Notes: a model not told the origin generated them from the letters alone. A stretch of DNA of 64,000 nucleotides from Flavobacterium hibisci (GCF_020026925.1 NZ_JAIQDW010000003.1:285390-349389), one strand, 5' to 3'. Counted from the first letter of the stretch, positions 18,740-31,800 are shown. Program-made: numbers and translations.

Positions 18740-18747
18740 TATCTTTG
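18740..18747 (+). promoter_or_regulatory. -7 box immediately before ruvB
   Basis: TATCTTTG matches TAnnTTTG, and its last base is only 5 bases before the ruvB ATG at 18752. If used, transcription would start at or within the start codon, giving a leaderless message. No clear -33 TTG was found. Confidence 0.45.
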
Positions 18748-18751
18748 TCAA

Positions 18752-19774
18752 ATGAATGAAAATCTAGATCCTACCACAAAAGGATACAACCCAGAAGAGT
18801 TAGATCTTGAAAAAAGATTGCGTCCGCTGTCATTTGATGATTTCGCCGGACAAGACCAGGTTTTAGAAAATTTAAAGGTTTTTGTCGCAGCTGCTAATCA
18901 GCGAGGAGAAGCACTTGATCATGCACTTTTTCACGGACCTCCCGGACTAGGAAAAACTACTTTAGCTAATATTTTAGCGAACGAACTTGAAGTTGGTATC
19001 AAAATTACTTCTGGTCCTGTTTTAGATAAGCCGGGTGATTTAGCAGGTTTATTGACAAATCTAGATGAAAGAGATGTATTATTCATTGATGAAATTCATC
19101 GTTTGAGTCCTATTGTTGAAGAATATTTATATTCTGCTATGGAGGACTTTAAGATTGATATCATGATTGAATCCGGCCCTAATGCCAGAACGGTTCAAAT
19201 TAATTTAAATCCTTTTACCTTAATTGGGGCCACTACGCGTTCAGGATTATTGACTGCTCCTATGCGTGCCCGTTTTGGAATATCGTCCCGTTTGCAATAT
19301 TATACGACCGAACTTTTAACTACAATTGTGGAAAGAAGTGCTTCTATTTTGAAAATGCCGATCGATCTTGAAGCAGCAATAGAAATTGCAGGCCGCAGCC
19401 GCGGTACACCTCGTATTGCAAATGCTTTGCTACGTCGTGTACGTGATTTTGCGCAGATAAAAGGGAATGGTATTATTGACTTAGAAATATCAAGATATGC
19501 TCTTAAAGCACTAAATGTTGATGCGCATGGGCTTGATGAAATGGATAATAAAATTTTATTAACTATTATTAATAAATTTAAAGGAGGCCCTGTTGGTCTT
19601 TCTACTCTGGCAACAGCAGTCTCTGAAAGCAGTGAGACGATTGAAGAAGTTTACGAGCCATTTTTGATTCAGGAAGGTTTCATTATGCGTACTCCCCGTG
19701 GTCGTGAAGTTACAGATAAAGCCTATAAACACTTAGGAAAAATAAACACGAATATTCAAGGAGGATTATTTTAA
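18752..19774 (+). CDS. ruvB: Holliday junction branch-migration ATPase RuvB
   Basis: A 340-residue AAA+ motor that drives branch migration with RuvA. The RuvB N-terminal motif ([19 protein letters not shown]), Walker A (GPPGLGKTT), Walker B (LFIDEIHRL), sensor GATTRSGLL and the arginine-finger region (MRARFG) are all present. A winged-helix domain ends in [13 protein letters not shown]. Length is normal. Its partner ruvA is encoded separately at 25249. A P450 gene starts 12 bases downstream, so ruvB probably heads a ruvB-P450-queG operon. Confidence 0.97.
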   Translation: MNENLDPTTKGYNPEELDLEKRLRPLSFDDFAGQDQVLENLKVFVAAANQRGEALDHALFHGPPGLGKTTLANILANELEVGIKITSGPVLDKPGDLAGLLTNLDERDVLFIDEIHRLSPIVEEYLYSAMEDFKIDIMIESGPNARTVQINLNPFTLIGATTRSGLLTAPMRARFGISSRLQYYTTELLTTIVERSASILKMPIDLEAAIEIAGRSRGTPRIANALLRRVRDFAQIKGNGIIDLEISRYALKALNVDAHGLDEMDNKILLTIINKFKGGPVGLSTLATAVSESSETIEEVYEPFLIQEGFIMRTPRGREVTDKAYKHLGKINTNIQGGLF

Positions 19775-19786
19775 TTTATTTATACA

Positions 19787-21133
19787 ATGTCCCTAAGTAA
19801 AATATATAATTATCCAAATAAGCTTTCAATTTTAAGATTTTTTCTGGATGCTGAAGGGATACGTAAAAATCCTATTCCGTTTCACAATAGGTACTTTAAT
19901 GTTTTAGGGGATTCATTTTCTATTAGAATTGGAAAATCCAAATATATCATTTTGTCCAGGGACAATGATGTTGCCGAATATATTTTGCAGAAAAATCACA
20001 AGAACTATCATAAATCAAAGTTTCAGTCTGTATATCTTTCGAAATATTTAGGTAAGGGACTTCTAACTGTCGATGGTGAATTTTGGTTAAAACAAAGAAG
20101 GCTCATTCAGCCAGCTTTTCATAAACAAAAAATGAATGAGCTGGTTGAAAACATGGAAAAGATAATTGCTTCAGAACTAAATGATCTAGTGGCAGAAAAA
20201 CCTATTGATCTTTTTCCTGTTATGAGCGAACTAGCCTTTAATGTTGTGGCTAAATCATTATTTCAGCTTTCTACCTCTGATGAAAAATTAAATCGTATAA
20301 AATTTATTATCGAAGAGGTTCAGAATTTCTTAATCAAAGAAATTAGGCTTCCACATAAAGCGTGGTGGTTTTCAATTAGTGGTCAGGTAAAAAAACATCT
20401 TGAGCTGGCTTATGAAAATAATAAAATTATTAGAGAAATTGTAGAGGAAAGGATTGTTTCAAAAAAAGAAGTTAATGATTTGCTGAATATGCTTCTTGAA
20501 ACACGTTATGAGGATAGTGGTGAAGGAATGTGTGTAGAACAATTAATAGATGAGATAAAAATTCTTTTTATTGCAGGGCATGAAACAACCGCTAATGCTT
20601 TAACTTTTACCTTACATCTTTTAGGAAATAATCCTGATGTACAGGAGAAGATATTCGACGAAATATTCAAAATTGAATCAGATACTGATAATGTAGTGGA
20701 GCAGCTGCAAAGAATGACGTATACAAATGCAGTTTTAAATGAGTCAATGCGATTATATCCGCCTGCCTGGATTACAGACAGGGAAAATGTCGATGATGAT
20801 ACCCTGGGAGATTTTAATATTAAAAAAGGAACCCTGATTGGTGTTTCTTTTTATGAACTGCATCGTAATCCTAAATATTGGGAAAATCCTAATGAGTTTA
20901 TTCCTGAACGTTTTATTGGTAAACAAAAAAAGAAATCGCTGCAATATTTTTATCCTTTTGGAGCCGGGCCAAGAATGTGTATTGGGGCAGGATTTGCTAT
21001 TTATGAAATGTGTCTGACACTTTCTTATATTGTGAAAAGATACGTGATTAAATCAACTAAAAATGAAATACGGTTTAATCCGTTAATTACTTTAAAACCC
21101 GTTGGGGCTGAAGTTCTATTCTCTAAAAGATGA
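19787..21133 (+). CDS. Cytochrome P450
   Basis: A 448-residue haem-thiolate mono-oxygenase. The I-helix oxygen-binding motif is AGHETTANA (near 263-271), the K-helix ExxR is ESMR, and the haem-binding loop is [12 protein letters not shown] with Cys398 as the axial ligand. No signal peptide or membrane anchor is obvious and no reductase is fused. The substrate cannot be predicted; the overall pattern resembles bacterial enzymes near the fatty-acid hydroxylase (CYP102-like) branch. It lies 12 bases after ruvB, and its last 4 bases overlap queG as ATGA, so it is probably transcribed and translated with housekeeping genes. No ferredoxin gene is adjacent. Confidence 0.93.
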   Translation: MSLSKIYNYPNKLSILRFFLDAEGIRKNPIPFHNRYFNVLGDSFSIRIGKSKYIILSRDNDVAEYILQKNHKNYHKSKFQSVYLSKYLGKGLLTVDGEFWLKQRRLIQPAFHKQKMNELVENMEKIIASELNDLVAEKPIDLFPVMSELAFNVVAKSLFQLSTSDEKLNRIKFIIEEVQNFLIKEIRLPHKAWWFSISGQVKKHLELAYENNKIIREIVEERIVSKKEVNDLLNMLLETRYEDSGEGMCVEQLIDEIKILFIAGHETTANALTFTLHLLGNNPDVQEKIFDEIFKIESDTDNVVEQLQRMTYTNAVLNESMRLYPPAWITDRENVDDDTLGDFNIKKGTLIGVSFYELHRNPKYWENPNEFIPERFIGKQKKKSLQYFYPFGAGPRMCIGAGFAIYEMCLTLSYIVKRYVIKSTKNEIRFNPLITLKPVGAEVLFSKR

Positions 21134-22056
21134 CCATTAATTCTAAAGAGACATATTCGAAATTTATTAAATCTGAAGCAAAACGACTTGGTTTCATTTC
21201 CTGTGGAATATCTAAAGCAGGATTTCTTGAAGAAGAAGCTCCTCGTTTGGAGAAATGGTTAAAAAATAATCATAATGGTCAAATGGCCTATATGGAAAAC
21301 CATTTTGATAAACGTTTGGATCCAACATTATTGGTTGATGATGCCAAAAGTGTAGTTTCGCTTTTACTAAATTATTACCCTGCAGAGGTTCAGAATAATG
21401 AAAGTTTCAAAATCTCAAAATATGCTTATGGTCAGGACTATCATTTTGTAATTAAAGAAAAACTCAAAGAATTTCTTCATTCAATCCAGGAAAATATAGG
21501 GGATGTTTCGGGACGTGCTTTTGTAGATTCGGCTCCTGTTTTAGATAAGGCCTGGGCAGCAAAAAGCGGTTTAGGATGGATTGGTAAAAACAGCAATTTA
21601 TTAACTCAGAAAGTAGGTTCGTTTTATTTTATTGCTGAACTTATTCTGGACTTAGATCTAGAATACGATCATGCAGTAACGGATCATTGCGGTTCATGTA
21701 CAGCCTGTATTGATGCCTGCCCAACACAGGCAATAGTCGCTCCTTATGTCGTTGACGGAAGCAAATGCATCTCTTATTATACCATTGAACTTAAAGAAAA
21801 TATTCCAAACGAAATGAAAGGCAAATTCGATGATTGGATGTTTGGATGTGATACCTGTCAGGATGTTTGTCCCTGGAATCGTTTTTCTAAACCTCATGCT
21901 GAACCTTTATTTAATCCGAATCCTGAGTTACTTTCTTTTTCCAAAAAAGACTGGATTGAAATAACAGAGGAAACTTTTCGCTCAGTTTTTAAAAATTCCC
22001 CTATTAAGAGAACTAAATTCGATGGTCTGAAGAGAAATATTAAGTTTTTGGAGTAG
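21130..22056 (+). CDS. queG: Epoxyqueuosine reductase QueG
   Basis: A 308-residue cobalamin-dependent enzyme that performs the last step of queuosine synthesis on tRNA. Two ferredoxin-like motifs are visible: [12 protein letters not shown] and [13 protein letters not shown]. The loop [17 protein letters not shown] supplies the catalytic Asp region. It is shorter than the E. coli enzyme and lacks the C-terminal HEAT-like part, as other short QueG proteins do. It overlaps the P450 stop by 4 bases. Confidence 0.93.
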   Translation: MTINSKETYSKFIKSEAKRLGFISCGISKAGFLEEEAPRLEKWLKNNHNGQMAYMENHFDKRLDPTLLVDDAKSVVSLLLNYYPAEVQNNESFKISKYAYGQDYHFVIKEKLKEFLHSIQENIGDVSGRAFVDSAPVLDKAWAAKSGLGWIGKNSNLLTQKVGSFYFIAELILDLDLEYDHAVTDHCGSCTACIDACPTQAIVAPYVVDGSKCISYYTIELKENIPNEMKGKFDDWMFGCDTCQDVCPWNRFSKPHAEPLFNPNPELLSFSKKDWIEITEETFRSVFKNSPIKRTKFDGLKRNIKFLE

Positions 22057-22084
22057 TAGTTGAAAAAAATAAAAACTTTACAGT

Positions 22085-22116
22085 AAGGTCTTTCTGAGTT
22101 AAGGAAAGACCTTTTG
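22085..22116 (+). terminator. Terminator after queG
   Basis: AAGGTCTTTC (22085-22094) pairs with GAAAGACCTT (22104-22113), followed by a short T run. It lies 29 bases after the stop. The remaining bases to 22314 are AT-rich, with nothing else I can name. Confidence 0.75.
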
Positions 22117-22314
22117 CTCTTACTTAATACTGAAACGTTGCATTTTTGACAAAAAAAAGGTTCTGAGTGATTCTTTTCTTTAGGAGAATATTTCTAAATA
22201 GTTAAATGTCTTGTAATGATTTAAAAATGAATTTGTTAGGTGTTAAAAAATGTGGTGGCTTATCTTTTTATGTTTAATTTTTTTTAACTTTATAATCCTT
22301 AAAATTTTTCAGAT

Positions 22315-22740
22315 ATGACTGTAAATCAAATATTAAACGCAAAAGGGAAAAATGTTTATTCCGTACGTTCAACAACAACTGTTTATGAAGCATTGAAGGT
22401 AATGGGCGAAAAAAATATAGGCGCTATTCTGATTATCGATGATTCTGAGTTAAAAGGAATATTGTCTGAAAGGGATTATGCAAGAAAAATTGTCTTAAAG
22501 GATAAATCATCAAAAGAAACTTTAGTTGATGAAATCATGGAAAGCACTGTTTTTACAGTAAAACTTTCGGATAATTTAGAAAATTGTATGGAACTTATGA
22601 GCACAAAAAGAATACGACACCTTCCGGTTTTAGAAAACGAAATTGTTGTAGGTATTATTTCGATTAGTGATGTTGTAAAAGCTATTATCGAATTGCAAAA
22701 GGATACGATAAATCATTTGAATTCATATATTTCTCAATAA
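22315..22740 (+). CDS. Two-CBS-domain protein
   Basis: A 141-residue cytosolic protein made almost entirely of a tandem CBS pair. The first domain contains TTVYEALKVMGEKNIGAILI and SERDYARKIVLK; the second contains SDNLENCMELMSTKRIRHLP and GIISISDVVKAI. CBS pairs bind adenosyl ligands (AMP, ATP, SAM) and regulate a partner, but no effector domain is fused. It is a single gene between terminators, followed by the malic enzyme, with no evidence that the two are linked. Confidence 0.88.
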   Translation: MTVNQILNAKGKNVYSVRSTTTVYEALKVMGEKNIGAILIIDDSELKGILSERDYARKIVLKDKSSKETLVDEIMESTVFTVKLSDNLENCMELMSTKRIRHLPVLENEIVVGIISISDVVKAIIELQKDTINHLNSYISQ

Positions 22741-22763
22741 GAATTAAAATAATAAAAGTTTAT

Positions 22764-22794
22764 AAATAGTCCGAATGTATCGGGCTATTTTTTT
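22764..22794 (+). terminator. Terminator after the CBS-pair gene
   Basis: AAATAGTCCGA (22764-22774) and TCGGGCTATTT (22780-22790) pair over 11 bp with one G-U, loop ATGTA, followed by T's. Confidence 0.8.
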
Positions 22795-22859
22795 ATCCAA
22801 AATTTAAACATTTTTAGTAAAAGTATGCTCAAAAACAAACAGTTTTATTTCAAGTCTTA

Positions 22860-22867
22860 TATCTTTG
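22860..22867 (+). promoter_or_regulatory. -7 box of the malic enzyme gene
   Basis: TATCTTTG matches TAnnTTTG, 26 bases upstream of the ATG at 22894. No clear TTG at -33. Confidence 0.45.
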
Positions 22868-22893
22868 TAAGAATATAATTAAAGTGAAAACGA

Positions 22894-25185
22894 ATGAATA
22901 AAGAGACAAAAAGAAGAGAAGCATTATTATATCATGCAGAGCCAACTCCAGGTAAAATTCAGGTAGTTCCAACTAAAAAATATGCAACTCAGAGAGACTT
23001 GTCTCTGGCTTATTCGCCGGGAGTTGCAGAACCATGTTTAGAAATCGCAGCAAATCCTGAAGATGTTTATAAATACACAGCAAAAGGAAATTTAGTAGCT
23101 GTAATTTCAAACGGGACAGCCGTTTTAGGTTTGGGGGATATAGGTCCTGAAGCAGGAAAACCGGTAATGGAAGGAAAAGGTTTGCTTTTTAAAATTTTCT
23201 CTGATATTGATGTTTTCGATATTGAAATCGGAACAAAAGATGTTGAAGAATTTATTCAGACTGTAAAGAATATTGCCCCAACTTTTGGAGGAATCAATCT
23301 AGAAGATATAAAAGCCCCTGAATCTTTCGAAATAGAAAGAAGGCTGATCGAGGAGTTAGATATTCCGGTAATGCACGACGATCAGCATGGAACCGCTATT
23401 ATTTCTTCGGCTGCCTTAATTAATGCACTTGAACTGGCAGGAAAAAAAGCTGAAGATATAAAAGTTGTAGTTTCAGGAGCCGGATCTGCTGCTATAGCCT
23501 GTACGGATTTATATGTTTTGCTTGGTGTAAAAGTTGAGAATGTTTTAATGTTCAACAGTAAAGGACTTTTAACAAAAGATAATCCTTCGCTTTCAGAGTT
23601 GCAGTTGAAATATGCTGTAGATGGTGATAAAATTGATTTGGCGGATGCTGTAAAAGATGCTGATGTTTTCATAGGACTATCTTCAGGAAATATTCTGTCA
23701 CCTGAAATGCTGCTTTCAATGGCCGAAAGTCCAATTGTTTTTGCGATGGCAAATCCAAATCCTGAAATTGATTATAATTTAGCTGTCGAAACCCGCAAGG
23801 ATGTAATTATGGCTACGGGCCGTTCAGATTTTCCTAATCAGGTCAATAATGTTTTAGGTTTCCCTTATATTTTTAGAGGAGCTTTGGATGTTAGGGCAAC
23901 AAAAATTAATGAAGCTATGAAGATGGCAGCCGTAAAAGCACTGGCTTCATTAGCAAAACAATCTGTACCGGAACAGGTTAACGTGGCTTACGGTGCAACA
24001 AAATTAGGTTTTGGCCGTGAATATATTATTCCGAAGCCATTTGATCCAAGATTGATTGCCGTAGTTGCGCCTGCTGTTGCGAAAGCAGCTATAGAATCAG
24101 GCGTTGCCAAAAATCCGATTACAGACTGGGCAGCTTATGAAGAAAAGCTTTTGGAACGTTTGGGCAATGATAATAAGATGGTCCGTTTGATTACAAACCG
24201 TGCAAAAATGGATCCAAAACGAGTGGTTTTTGCTGAGGCAGAACATTTGAATGTTTTAAAAGCTGCTCAGATTGTTTACGAAGAAGGTATTGGCTTTCCG
24301 ATTCTATTAGGGAATAAAGAAATCATTTTAGAACTTAAAAAGGAATTAGGTTTTGATGCCGATGTTGAAATAATCGATCCTAAGACAAGTGAAGAAGAAG
24401 CAAGGCGCAACAGATTTGCAACTTCATATTGGGAGACAAGAGAAAGGAGAGGGGTTTCTTTGCTGGATGCTCAGCGATTTATGCGCGAAAGAAATTATTT
24501 TGCAGCAATGTTGGTTAACGAAGGCGAAGCAGACGGTTTGGTTACAGGATATTCAAGAAGTTATCCAAGTGTTGTAAAACCAATGATGCAGTTAATTGAA
24601 AAAGCACAAGGTGCATCTCTTGTTGCTACTACAAACATGATGCTTACAGCACGTGGCCCAATGTTTTTGGCTGATACAGCAATAAACATTAATCCATCTG
24701 CGGATGATTTGGTTAATATTGCGATTATGACTGCTAAAACGGCTAAAATGTTTGGTATTGAGCCTGTTATTGCAATGGTCTCTTATTCAAATTTTGGATC
24801 ATCGACTCATCAAAATGCTTCAAAAGTAAGGGAAGCTGTTGCATATTTACATAAAAATCATCCAGATATGATTGTTGATGGCGAAATTCAGGCCGATTTT
24901 GCTTTGAATCCAGAAATGCTTGAGGAGAAATTTCAATTTTCTAAATTGGCAGGAAAGAAAGTAAACACACTCGTATTTCCTAACTTAGAGGCAGCAAATA
25001 TTACTTACAAACTATTAAAAGAGTTGTATAAAGTAAATTCTATCGGACCAATCATGATGGGAATGGGAAAACCGGTTCATATTTTTCAACTAGGTGCCAG
25101 TGTTGAAGAGATGGTAAATATGGCAGCAATTGCAGTTATTGATGCTCAGGGAAAAGAATTGAAGAAAATCAAACTAGCGAAATAA
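22894..25185 (+). CDS. maeB: NADP-dependent malic enzyme with C-terminal phosphotransacetylase-like domain
   Basis: A 763-residue MaeB-type enzyme that converts malate to pyruvate with CO2 and NADPH. The N-terminal part (about 1-410) is the catalytic malic enzyme, with [13 protein letters not shown], the metal-binding [10 protein letters not shown] and the Rossmann motif [17 protein letters not shown]. From about 430 to the end is a phosphate acetyl/butyryltransferase-like domain ([32 protein letters not shown]). In known MaeB proteins this second domain is regulatory, sensing acetyl-CoA, rather than a working transferase. The gene stands alone, with its own -7 box and ruvA 63 bases downstream. 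Confidence 0.95.
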   Translation: MNKETKRREALLYHAEPTPGKIQVVPTKKYATQRDLSLAYSPGVAEPCLEIAANPEDVYKYTAKGNLVAVISNGTAVLGLGDIGPEAGKPVMEGKGLLFKIFSDIDVFDIEIGTKDVEEFIQTVKNIAPTFGGINLEDIKAPESFEIERRLIEELDIPVMHDDQHGTAIISSAALINALELAGKKAEDIKVVVSGAGSAAIACTDLYVLLGVKVENVLMFNSKGLLTKDNPSLSELQLKYAVDGDKIDLADAVKDADVFIGLSSGNILSPEMLLSMAESPIVFAMANPNPEIDYNLAVETRKDVIMATGRSDFPNQVNNVLGFPYIFRGALDVRATKINEAMKMAAVKALASLAKQSVPEQVNVAYGATKLGFGREYIIPKPFDPRLIAVVAPAVAKAAIESGVAKNPITDWAAYEEKLLERLGNDNKMVRLITNRAKMDPKRVVFAEAEHLNVLKAAQIVYEEGIGFPILLGNKEIILELKKELGFDADVEIIDPKTSEEEARRNRFATSYWETRERRGVSLLDAQRFMRERNYFAAMLVNEGEADGLVTGYSRSYPSVVKPMMQLIEKAQGASLVATTNMMLTARGPMFLADTAININPSADDLVNIAIMTAKTAKMFGIEPVIAMVSYSNFGSSTHQNASKVREAVAYLHKNHPDMIVDGEIQADFALNPEMLEEKFQFSKLAGKKVNTLVFPNLEAANITYKLLKELYKVNSIGPIMMGMGKPVHIFQLGASVEEMVNMAAIAVIDAQGKELKKIKLAK

Positions 25186-25199
25186 GAGGGTTTATACGG

Positions 25200-25231
25200 T
25201 TGTTAATGTTGTCTTAAATTTAGTATATTTG
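25200..25231 (+). promoter_or_regulatory. Promoter of ruvA-sprA
   Basis: TTG at 25200-25202, a 21-base spacer and TATATTTG at 25224-25231. The ruvA ATG is 18 bases downstream. Confidence 0.6.
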
Positions 25232-25248
25232 ACCCCACAAATAATATT

Positions 25249-25830
25249 ATGATAGCACATTTGCAGGGTAAATTGGTGGAGAAAAATCTAACAGAGGTAA
25301 TTATTGATTGTGCAGGGGTTGGGTATCAGGTTAATATCTCCCTGCATACTTTTTCATTACTTCCAAATACTGATTTTATAAAATTATATACGCATCTTCT
25401 AATCAAAGAAGATGCGCATACTTTATATGGTTTTGTAGAAAAGTCTGAAAGAGAAATATTTAGAATGCTTATATCTGTTTCCGGAATTGGGGCTAATATT
25501 GCCAGGACGATGCTTTCATCTATAGATCCAAAGCAAATTATCAATGCAATTGCTTCAGGAGATGTTGGTGTTATTCAGTCTATTAAGGGCATTGGTAATA
25601 AAACTGCTCAAAGAGTGATATTGGATTTGAAAGAAAAAGTCTTAAAATTATATGATTTGGATGAAGTTTCTGTTGTTCAAAACAATACAAACCGAGATGA
25701 AGCGTTATCTGCTTTAGAAGTTTTAGGTTTTGTTAGAAAGACATCTGAAAAAGTTGTTGAGAAAATTGTAAAAGAAGATCCGGACGCTACTGTAGAAACC
25801 ATTATCAAAAAAGCTTTAAAAGCTTTATAA
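25249..25830 (+). CDS. ruvA: Holliday junction branch-migration protein RuvA
   Basis: A 193-residue DNA-junction-binding partner of RuvB. Domain I is an OB fold (MIAHLQGKLVEKNLTEVIID). Domain II has two helix-hairpin-helix motifs (SVSGIGANIARTMLS and SIKGIGNKTAQRVILDLKEK). The C-terminal RuvB-interacting domain is at about 148-193 (NRDEALSALEVLGF). Length is normal. sprA starts 25 bases after the stop, so the two are likely co-transcribed. Confidence 0.96.
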   Translation: MIAHLQGKLVEKNLTEVIIDCAGVGYQVNISLHTFSLLPNTDFIKLYTHLLIKEDAHTLYGFVEKSEREIFRMLISVSGIGANIARTMLSSIDPKQIINAIASGDVGVIQSIKGIGNKTAQRVILDLKEKVLKLYDLDEVSVVQNNTNRDEALSALEVLGFVRKTSEKVVEKIVKEDPDATVETIIKKALKAL

Positions 25831-25855
25831 ATTACTATTAAGACACTTGAATTGT

Positions 25856-28800
25856 ATGCGTAAAATTTTACTTTTTTTACTGGTTTTATTTTGTGGCAAT
25901 GCTCTGCATGCACAGGTAAATCCAACAATTCAGGATACTACTAAAACAGGATTTTCTGTTGGAAAACTAGAATTAGAAAATCCCCCAAGCGTACTTTCCG
26001 GGTACAAATACGATCCTGTCACAGACCGTTATATTTATACGAGTTCTGTTGACGGTTTTTCTATTGATTATCCACTGGTTTTAACCCCAAAACAATACGA
26101 AGATTTACTGCTTAAGGAATCCAGAAGAAATTATTTCAGGCAAAAAATGATCGCTGTTGACGGGAAAAAAGCAGGTAGTGAAAACGCAAAAAAAGATTTA
26201 TTGCCAAGATATTATATTAATTCGAGCCTTTTTGAATCTATTTTTGGAAGTAATACAATTGATGTAAAGCCCACAGGATCAGTTGAGATGGACTTGGGAT
26301 TACGATATAGCAAACAGGATAATCCTTCATTTTCGCCAAGAAACAGATCAAGTCTTACTTTTGATTTTGACCAAAGAATAAGTATGAGCTTAATGGGTAA
26401 GGTAGGTACCAGATTAGAAGTAAATGCCAATTATGATACCCAATCTACATTTGCTTTTCAAAATCTTTTCAAACTGGCTTATACTCCAACAGAGGATGAT
26501 ATTATTCAGAAAGTAGAAGTAGGTAATGTGAGTATGCCTTTAAATAGTACTTTAATTCGTGGGGCACAGAGTTTGTTTGGTGTTAAGACACAGCTTCAAT
26601 TTGGGAAAACAACTGTTACAGGAGTTTTCTCTGAGCAGAAATCGCAAACAAAAAGTATAGTTGCTGAAGGTGGCGGAACAATTCAGAACTTTGATTTATA
26701 CGCACTGGATTACGACAATGACAGGCACTTCTTCTTATCACAATATTTTAGAAATAAATACGATGCATCGTTAAGAAATTATCCTTTCATCGATAGTCGT
26801 GTACAAATTACCAGATTGGAAGTTTGGGTAACAAACAAACAAAATCGTGTAAGTACAACAAGTAATAATTTGCGAAACATTATTGCACTTCAGGATTTGG
26901 GAGAAGCACAGCTTACAGGATTGCCTGATTCTGAAGTCGTTGTTATAAATCCTTCAACGGGTTTTTTTAATACTAATAAGCCTGTTGATTCACCTACAGA
27001 TAATGAAAACAATAAATATGATCCGGCTGCAATTGGTCAGCCTGGATCATATTTAAATTCAAACATTAGAGAAATTGTTACTGCAAAAAATGGTTTTAAT
27101 AATGCTGACCCTAACAGAAGTGAAGGAAGGGATTATTCAGTCCTTGAAAATGCCAGAAAATTAACTTCAAACGAATATACTTTTAATCCTCAGTTAGGGT
27201 ATATTTCATTGCAGCAGCGTTTGGCGAATGATGAAATTTTAGCAGTAGCCTATGAATATACTGTTGGAGGAGTTGTATATCAGGTAGGGGAGTTTGGTAG
27301 TGATGGAGTTGATGGTACAGTAGTGACAGGAAGTTCTCAAAATAACAATCAGGCCGTTATCACGCAAAGTTTGATTTTGAAAATGCTAAAAAGCAGTTTA
27401 ACGAATGTTAATAATCCTGTCTGGAACCTGATGATGAAAAACATCTATCAGATACCTGGGGCTTATCAGATAAAACAAGACGATTTTAGATTTAATATCC
27501 TTTATACTGATCCGTCACCAATCAATTATATTTCACCAGTTGATACTGCAAATCCTTTTCCTTCTAATCCAACCGCAGGTAATGAAGTAAAAGACACACC
27601 ATTATTGAAAGTTTTTAATCTGGATAGATTAAATTACAATAATGATCCACAGGCAGGTGGAGATGGTTTCTTTGATTATCTGCAAGGCATTACTTTTGAT
27701 GCGCAAAACGGACGAATTATATTTACTACTAAAGAGCCATTTGGAAAGTTATTATTTGATAAATTAAACACAGGTGCAGCTGGAGAAAATTATAATGATC
27801 CTTCTACTTATAACCCAAACCAGAGGAAATATGTGTTTAGGAATATGTATAGGACTACACAGTCTGGGGCTTTACAGGACAGTGATAAAAATAAGTTTTT
27901 ATTAAGAGGAAAATATAAATCATCCGGAAGTGACGGGATTCCGATAGGAGCCTTTAATGTTCCGCAAGGTTCTGTTGTAGTTACTGCCGGTGGAAGAGTT
28001 TTGGTTGAAGGGATTGATTATAGCGTCGATTATCAGCTGGGAAGAGTTCAGATTCTGGATGCATCCTTACAGGCTTCAAATACACCAATAGAAGTTTCCT
28101 TAGAGAATAATTCTGTTTTTGGTCAACAGACAAGAAGGTTTATGGGATTCAATGTTGAGCATAAAATTTCAGATAAATTTCTTATTGGGGGAACCTATTT
28201 GAAGATGACAGAAAGGCCATTTACTCAAAAATCGAGTTATGGGCAGGAATCTGTAAATAATACAATTTTCGGATTTAATGGAAATTATTCTACAGAAATT
28301 CCATTTTTCACCAGATTAGTAAATAAACTGCCAAATATTGATACAGATGTACCTTCAACCCTTTCGATAAGAGGAGAAGTTGCTTTTTTAAAACCGGATG
28401 CCCCAAAAGCAAGTGATTTTGAGGGAGAAGCTACTATATATGTAGATGATTTTGAGGGGTCCCAATCTACTGTGGATATGCGATCTGCTTACGCCTGGAG
28501 TCTTGCTTCTACACCGTTTATTAATTCTGATACAGATACTACTTTTGGTGCAGACTCCAATACTCTTAGTTATGGATATAAAAGAGCTAAACTCGCATGG
28601 TATTCTATAGATCCTATTTTTTACACACAAAAACCATCCGGAATATCAAATGATGATTTGTCTTTAAATACTACAAGACGAATTTATAGTAGAGAATTAT
28701 ATCCAAACACAGATATTGCGCAAGGTCAATTACAGGTAATCAATACGCTTGATTTGAGTTATTATCCTTCAGAAAGAGGACCTTATAATAACAATCCAAC

Positions 28801-31800
28801 TTTTGGTTCAGATCCCGTAAATGGTAATTTTGGAGGGATTATGCGTTCTTTAAATTCAACCAATTTTGAACAAAGCAATGTGGAGTATATTCAATTTTGG
28901 ATACTCGATCCTTATGTAGGAAATGCATCAGCACAGCCTTCTAATGTCGGAAAAATATATTTTAATTTAGGAGAAGTCTCAGAGGATATTTTAAAAGACG
29001 GAAGAAAACAATATGAAAACGGACTTGGACCGGATCAGTTAGTGGTAAAGCCAATTTGGGGAGAGGTTCCGGCTTCGCAATCTTTAATTTATGCTTTTGA
29101 TAATAATACCGGAAACAGAACCAATCAGGATGTAGGTTTAGATGGCCTTCCTAATGGAAGAGAAGGTGCTATTTATACTAATTATGCTGCAGAATCAGAC
29201 CCCGCAGCTGACGATTATACCTATTTCTTAAACACAACCGGAGGTGTTCAGGATCGATATAAAAAGTATAATGGTGTTGAAGGAAACTCTCCTGTAGATA
29301 TAAATGATGCAAATCGAGGATCAACAACTTTGCCAGATGTCGAAGATATTAATCGCGACAATACAATGAATACAATCAATGCGTATTATGAGTATAGTAT
29401 TGATATTAAGCCGGATATGGCTATTGGGCAAAATTACATTACTGATATTAAAGTGGTAAATAATGTTGAATTACCTAATGGAGGAAGTACGACAGCAAGA
29501 TGGATCCAGTTTAAAATACCGGTTGCACAACCTCAAAGTACTATTGGAAATATTTCTGATTTCAGGTCTATACGGTTTATGAGAATGTTTATGACGGGCT
29601 TTAATGATCAGGTTACAGTACGTTTTGGAGCATTAGATTTAGTGAGAGGAGAGTGGAGGAGATATGACGGAACTATGGATAAAGCTGATACCGATCCAAC
29701 TAATGACGGAACTGATTTTGATGTACAGGCAGTAAATATTCAGGAAAACAGTACGAAATGCCCCGTAAATTATGTTATGCCGCCAAATGTTCAAAGAGAA
29801 CAATTGTACAATAATAATACGATTATCAATCAAAATGAACAATCATTGGCATTACGTGTTTCCGGTAACGGATTAGAAGCGCAGGATTCAAGGGCTGCTT
29901 TTAAAAATGTCAGTATTGATATGCGTCAGTATAAAAAACTGAAAATGTTTCTTCATGCTGAATCTCTGGAGGGTGAAGCAAGTGTTGCAGACAATGAAAT
30001 GGTAGCCTTTATTCGATTTGGAAATGATTTTACAGAAAACTTCTATCAGGTAGAAATTCCTTTAAAAGTAACTGTCACTGGAGGTGGCTGTAGTATAAAT
30101 CCTGACTTGGTTTGGCCTCAAGCAAATGAAATGAACCTGGCACTTGATTTACTCACCAGGATGAAGATTAAAGGGATGAGTATCGATATTAATTCTTCAA
30201 AAAGAGATATTAATGGGATTTACTACCCTGATAATGATCCTGATGTTTCAGAAGGTGATGGAGATAGTAAATTAGTATTGGGTATTAAGGGAAATCCTAA
30301 TTTCGGGTTGGTCCGAAATTTAATGGTGGGTATCAAAAATGGGAATACCGTTGATAAAAGAATAAAAGGGGAAGTGTGGTTCAATGAGCTTCGTTTGTCT
30401 GATATGGAGAACAAAGGTGGTATGGCAGCCATATTAAACATTGATACAAACATGGCTGATTTTGCTACAGTTTCAGCAACCGGACGTAAAAGTACAATTG
30501 GTTTTGGATCTATTGAAGAAGGCGCAAATGAAAGAGACCGTGAAGATATCCAGCAGTATAATATTGTTACGAATTTAAATTTAGGAAAATTACTTCCTCC
30601 AAAATGGGGTATAAACCTTCCGTTTAATTATGCAATTGGAGAAGAAGTGATTACACCTGAATATGATCCCTTCAATCAGGATATTAAGTTGAAACAATTG
30701 CTCGATGAGACCACAGATCAGGCTCAAAAAGATAATATTAAAAACAGGGCTATAGATTATACCAAACGCAAAAGCATCAATTTTATAGGCGTTAGAAAGG
30801 ACAGGACACCTGAACAAAAGTCACATGTTTATGATGTTGAGAATTTTACTTTCTCTCAATCTTACAATCAGGTTGAACGTCATGATTATGAAATTGAGGA
30901 TTATGAGGATGAACTGTCAAATTCATCTGTAAATTATGCTTATACATTTCAGCCAAAAGAAATAACTCCTTTCAAGCAGACCAAATTCATGAAAAAAAGT
31001 GAATATTGGAAACTGTTAAGCGATTTCAATTTTAATTATTTACCATCTAATATTTCTTTTAATAGTAATATTATCAGACAAAGTAATCGCCAGCAATTCA
31101 GACAGGTTGAAGATGTCCAGGGAATTGGTCTTGATGCGCTTTACAGAAGAAATTTTGCACATAATTATCAATATGGATTCGGTTTCAATCTGACTAAATC
31201 TTTAAAATTAAATTATACAGCATCCTCAAATAACATTGTTAAAAACTTTTTGAATGATGATAATACTCCTAAAGAAGATTTTAGCATTTGGGATGATTAT
31301 TTTGATCTTGGAACGCCAAATCAGCATACACAGCAGCTGGTTTTAAATTATGACATTCCAATTAACAAAGTGCCCGTTCTTAGTTTTATAAAAGCCAATT
31401 ATTCTTACACTGCAGATTACAACTGGCAGCGTTCTTCAACTGCCTTATCACAATACGAAGAAGAAAATCCAGATGGGTCTTTTACAACATATGATTTGGG
31501 TAATACGATTCAGAATGCCAATTCAAATACTTTAAGTACTACTTTTAATATGACTACTTTGTATAAGTATTTAGGTTTGACACCCGGATCTAAAAAAGCA
31601 GCAAAAACAAAACCTGCGGGGCCACCAAAACCAGGAGAAAAAGTAGTGAATACCAATAAAGCACAAACAACTAGAAGTCCGTTTTATGATGGTTTAATTG
31701 GGGTTTTGACCAGTGTTAAAAATATTCAGATAAATTATACAGAAAACAGCGGAACAGTCTTGCCAGGTTACACTCCCGGGATAGGGTTTTTAGGAACCTC

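Noticed and set aside
25847..25855. TTG start three codons before the sprA ATG
   Set aside because: The ATG at 25856 begins a normal signal peptide, and the added residues (M-N-C) do not improve it.
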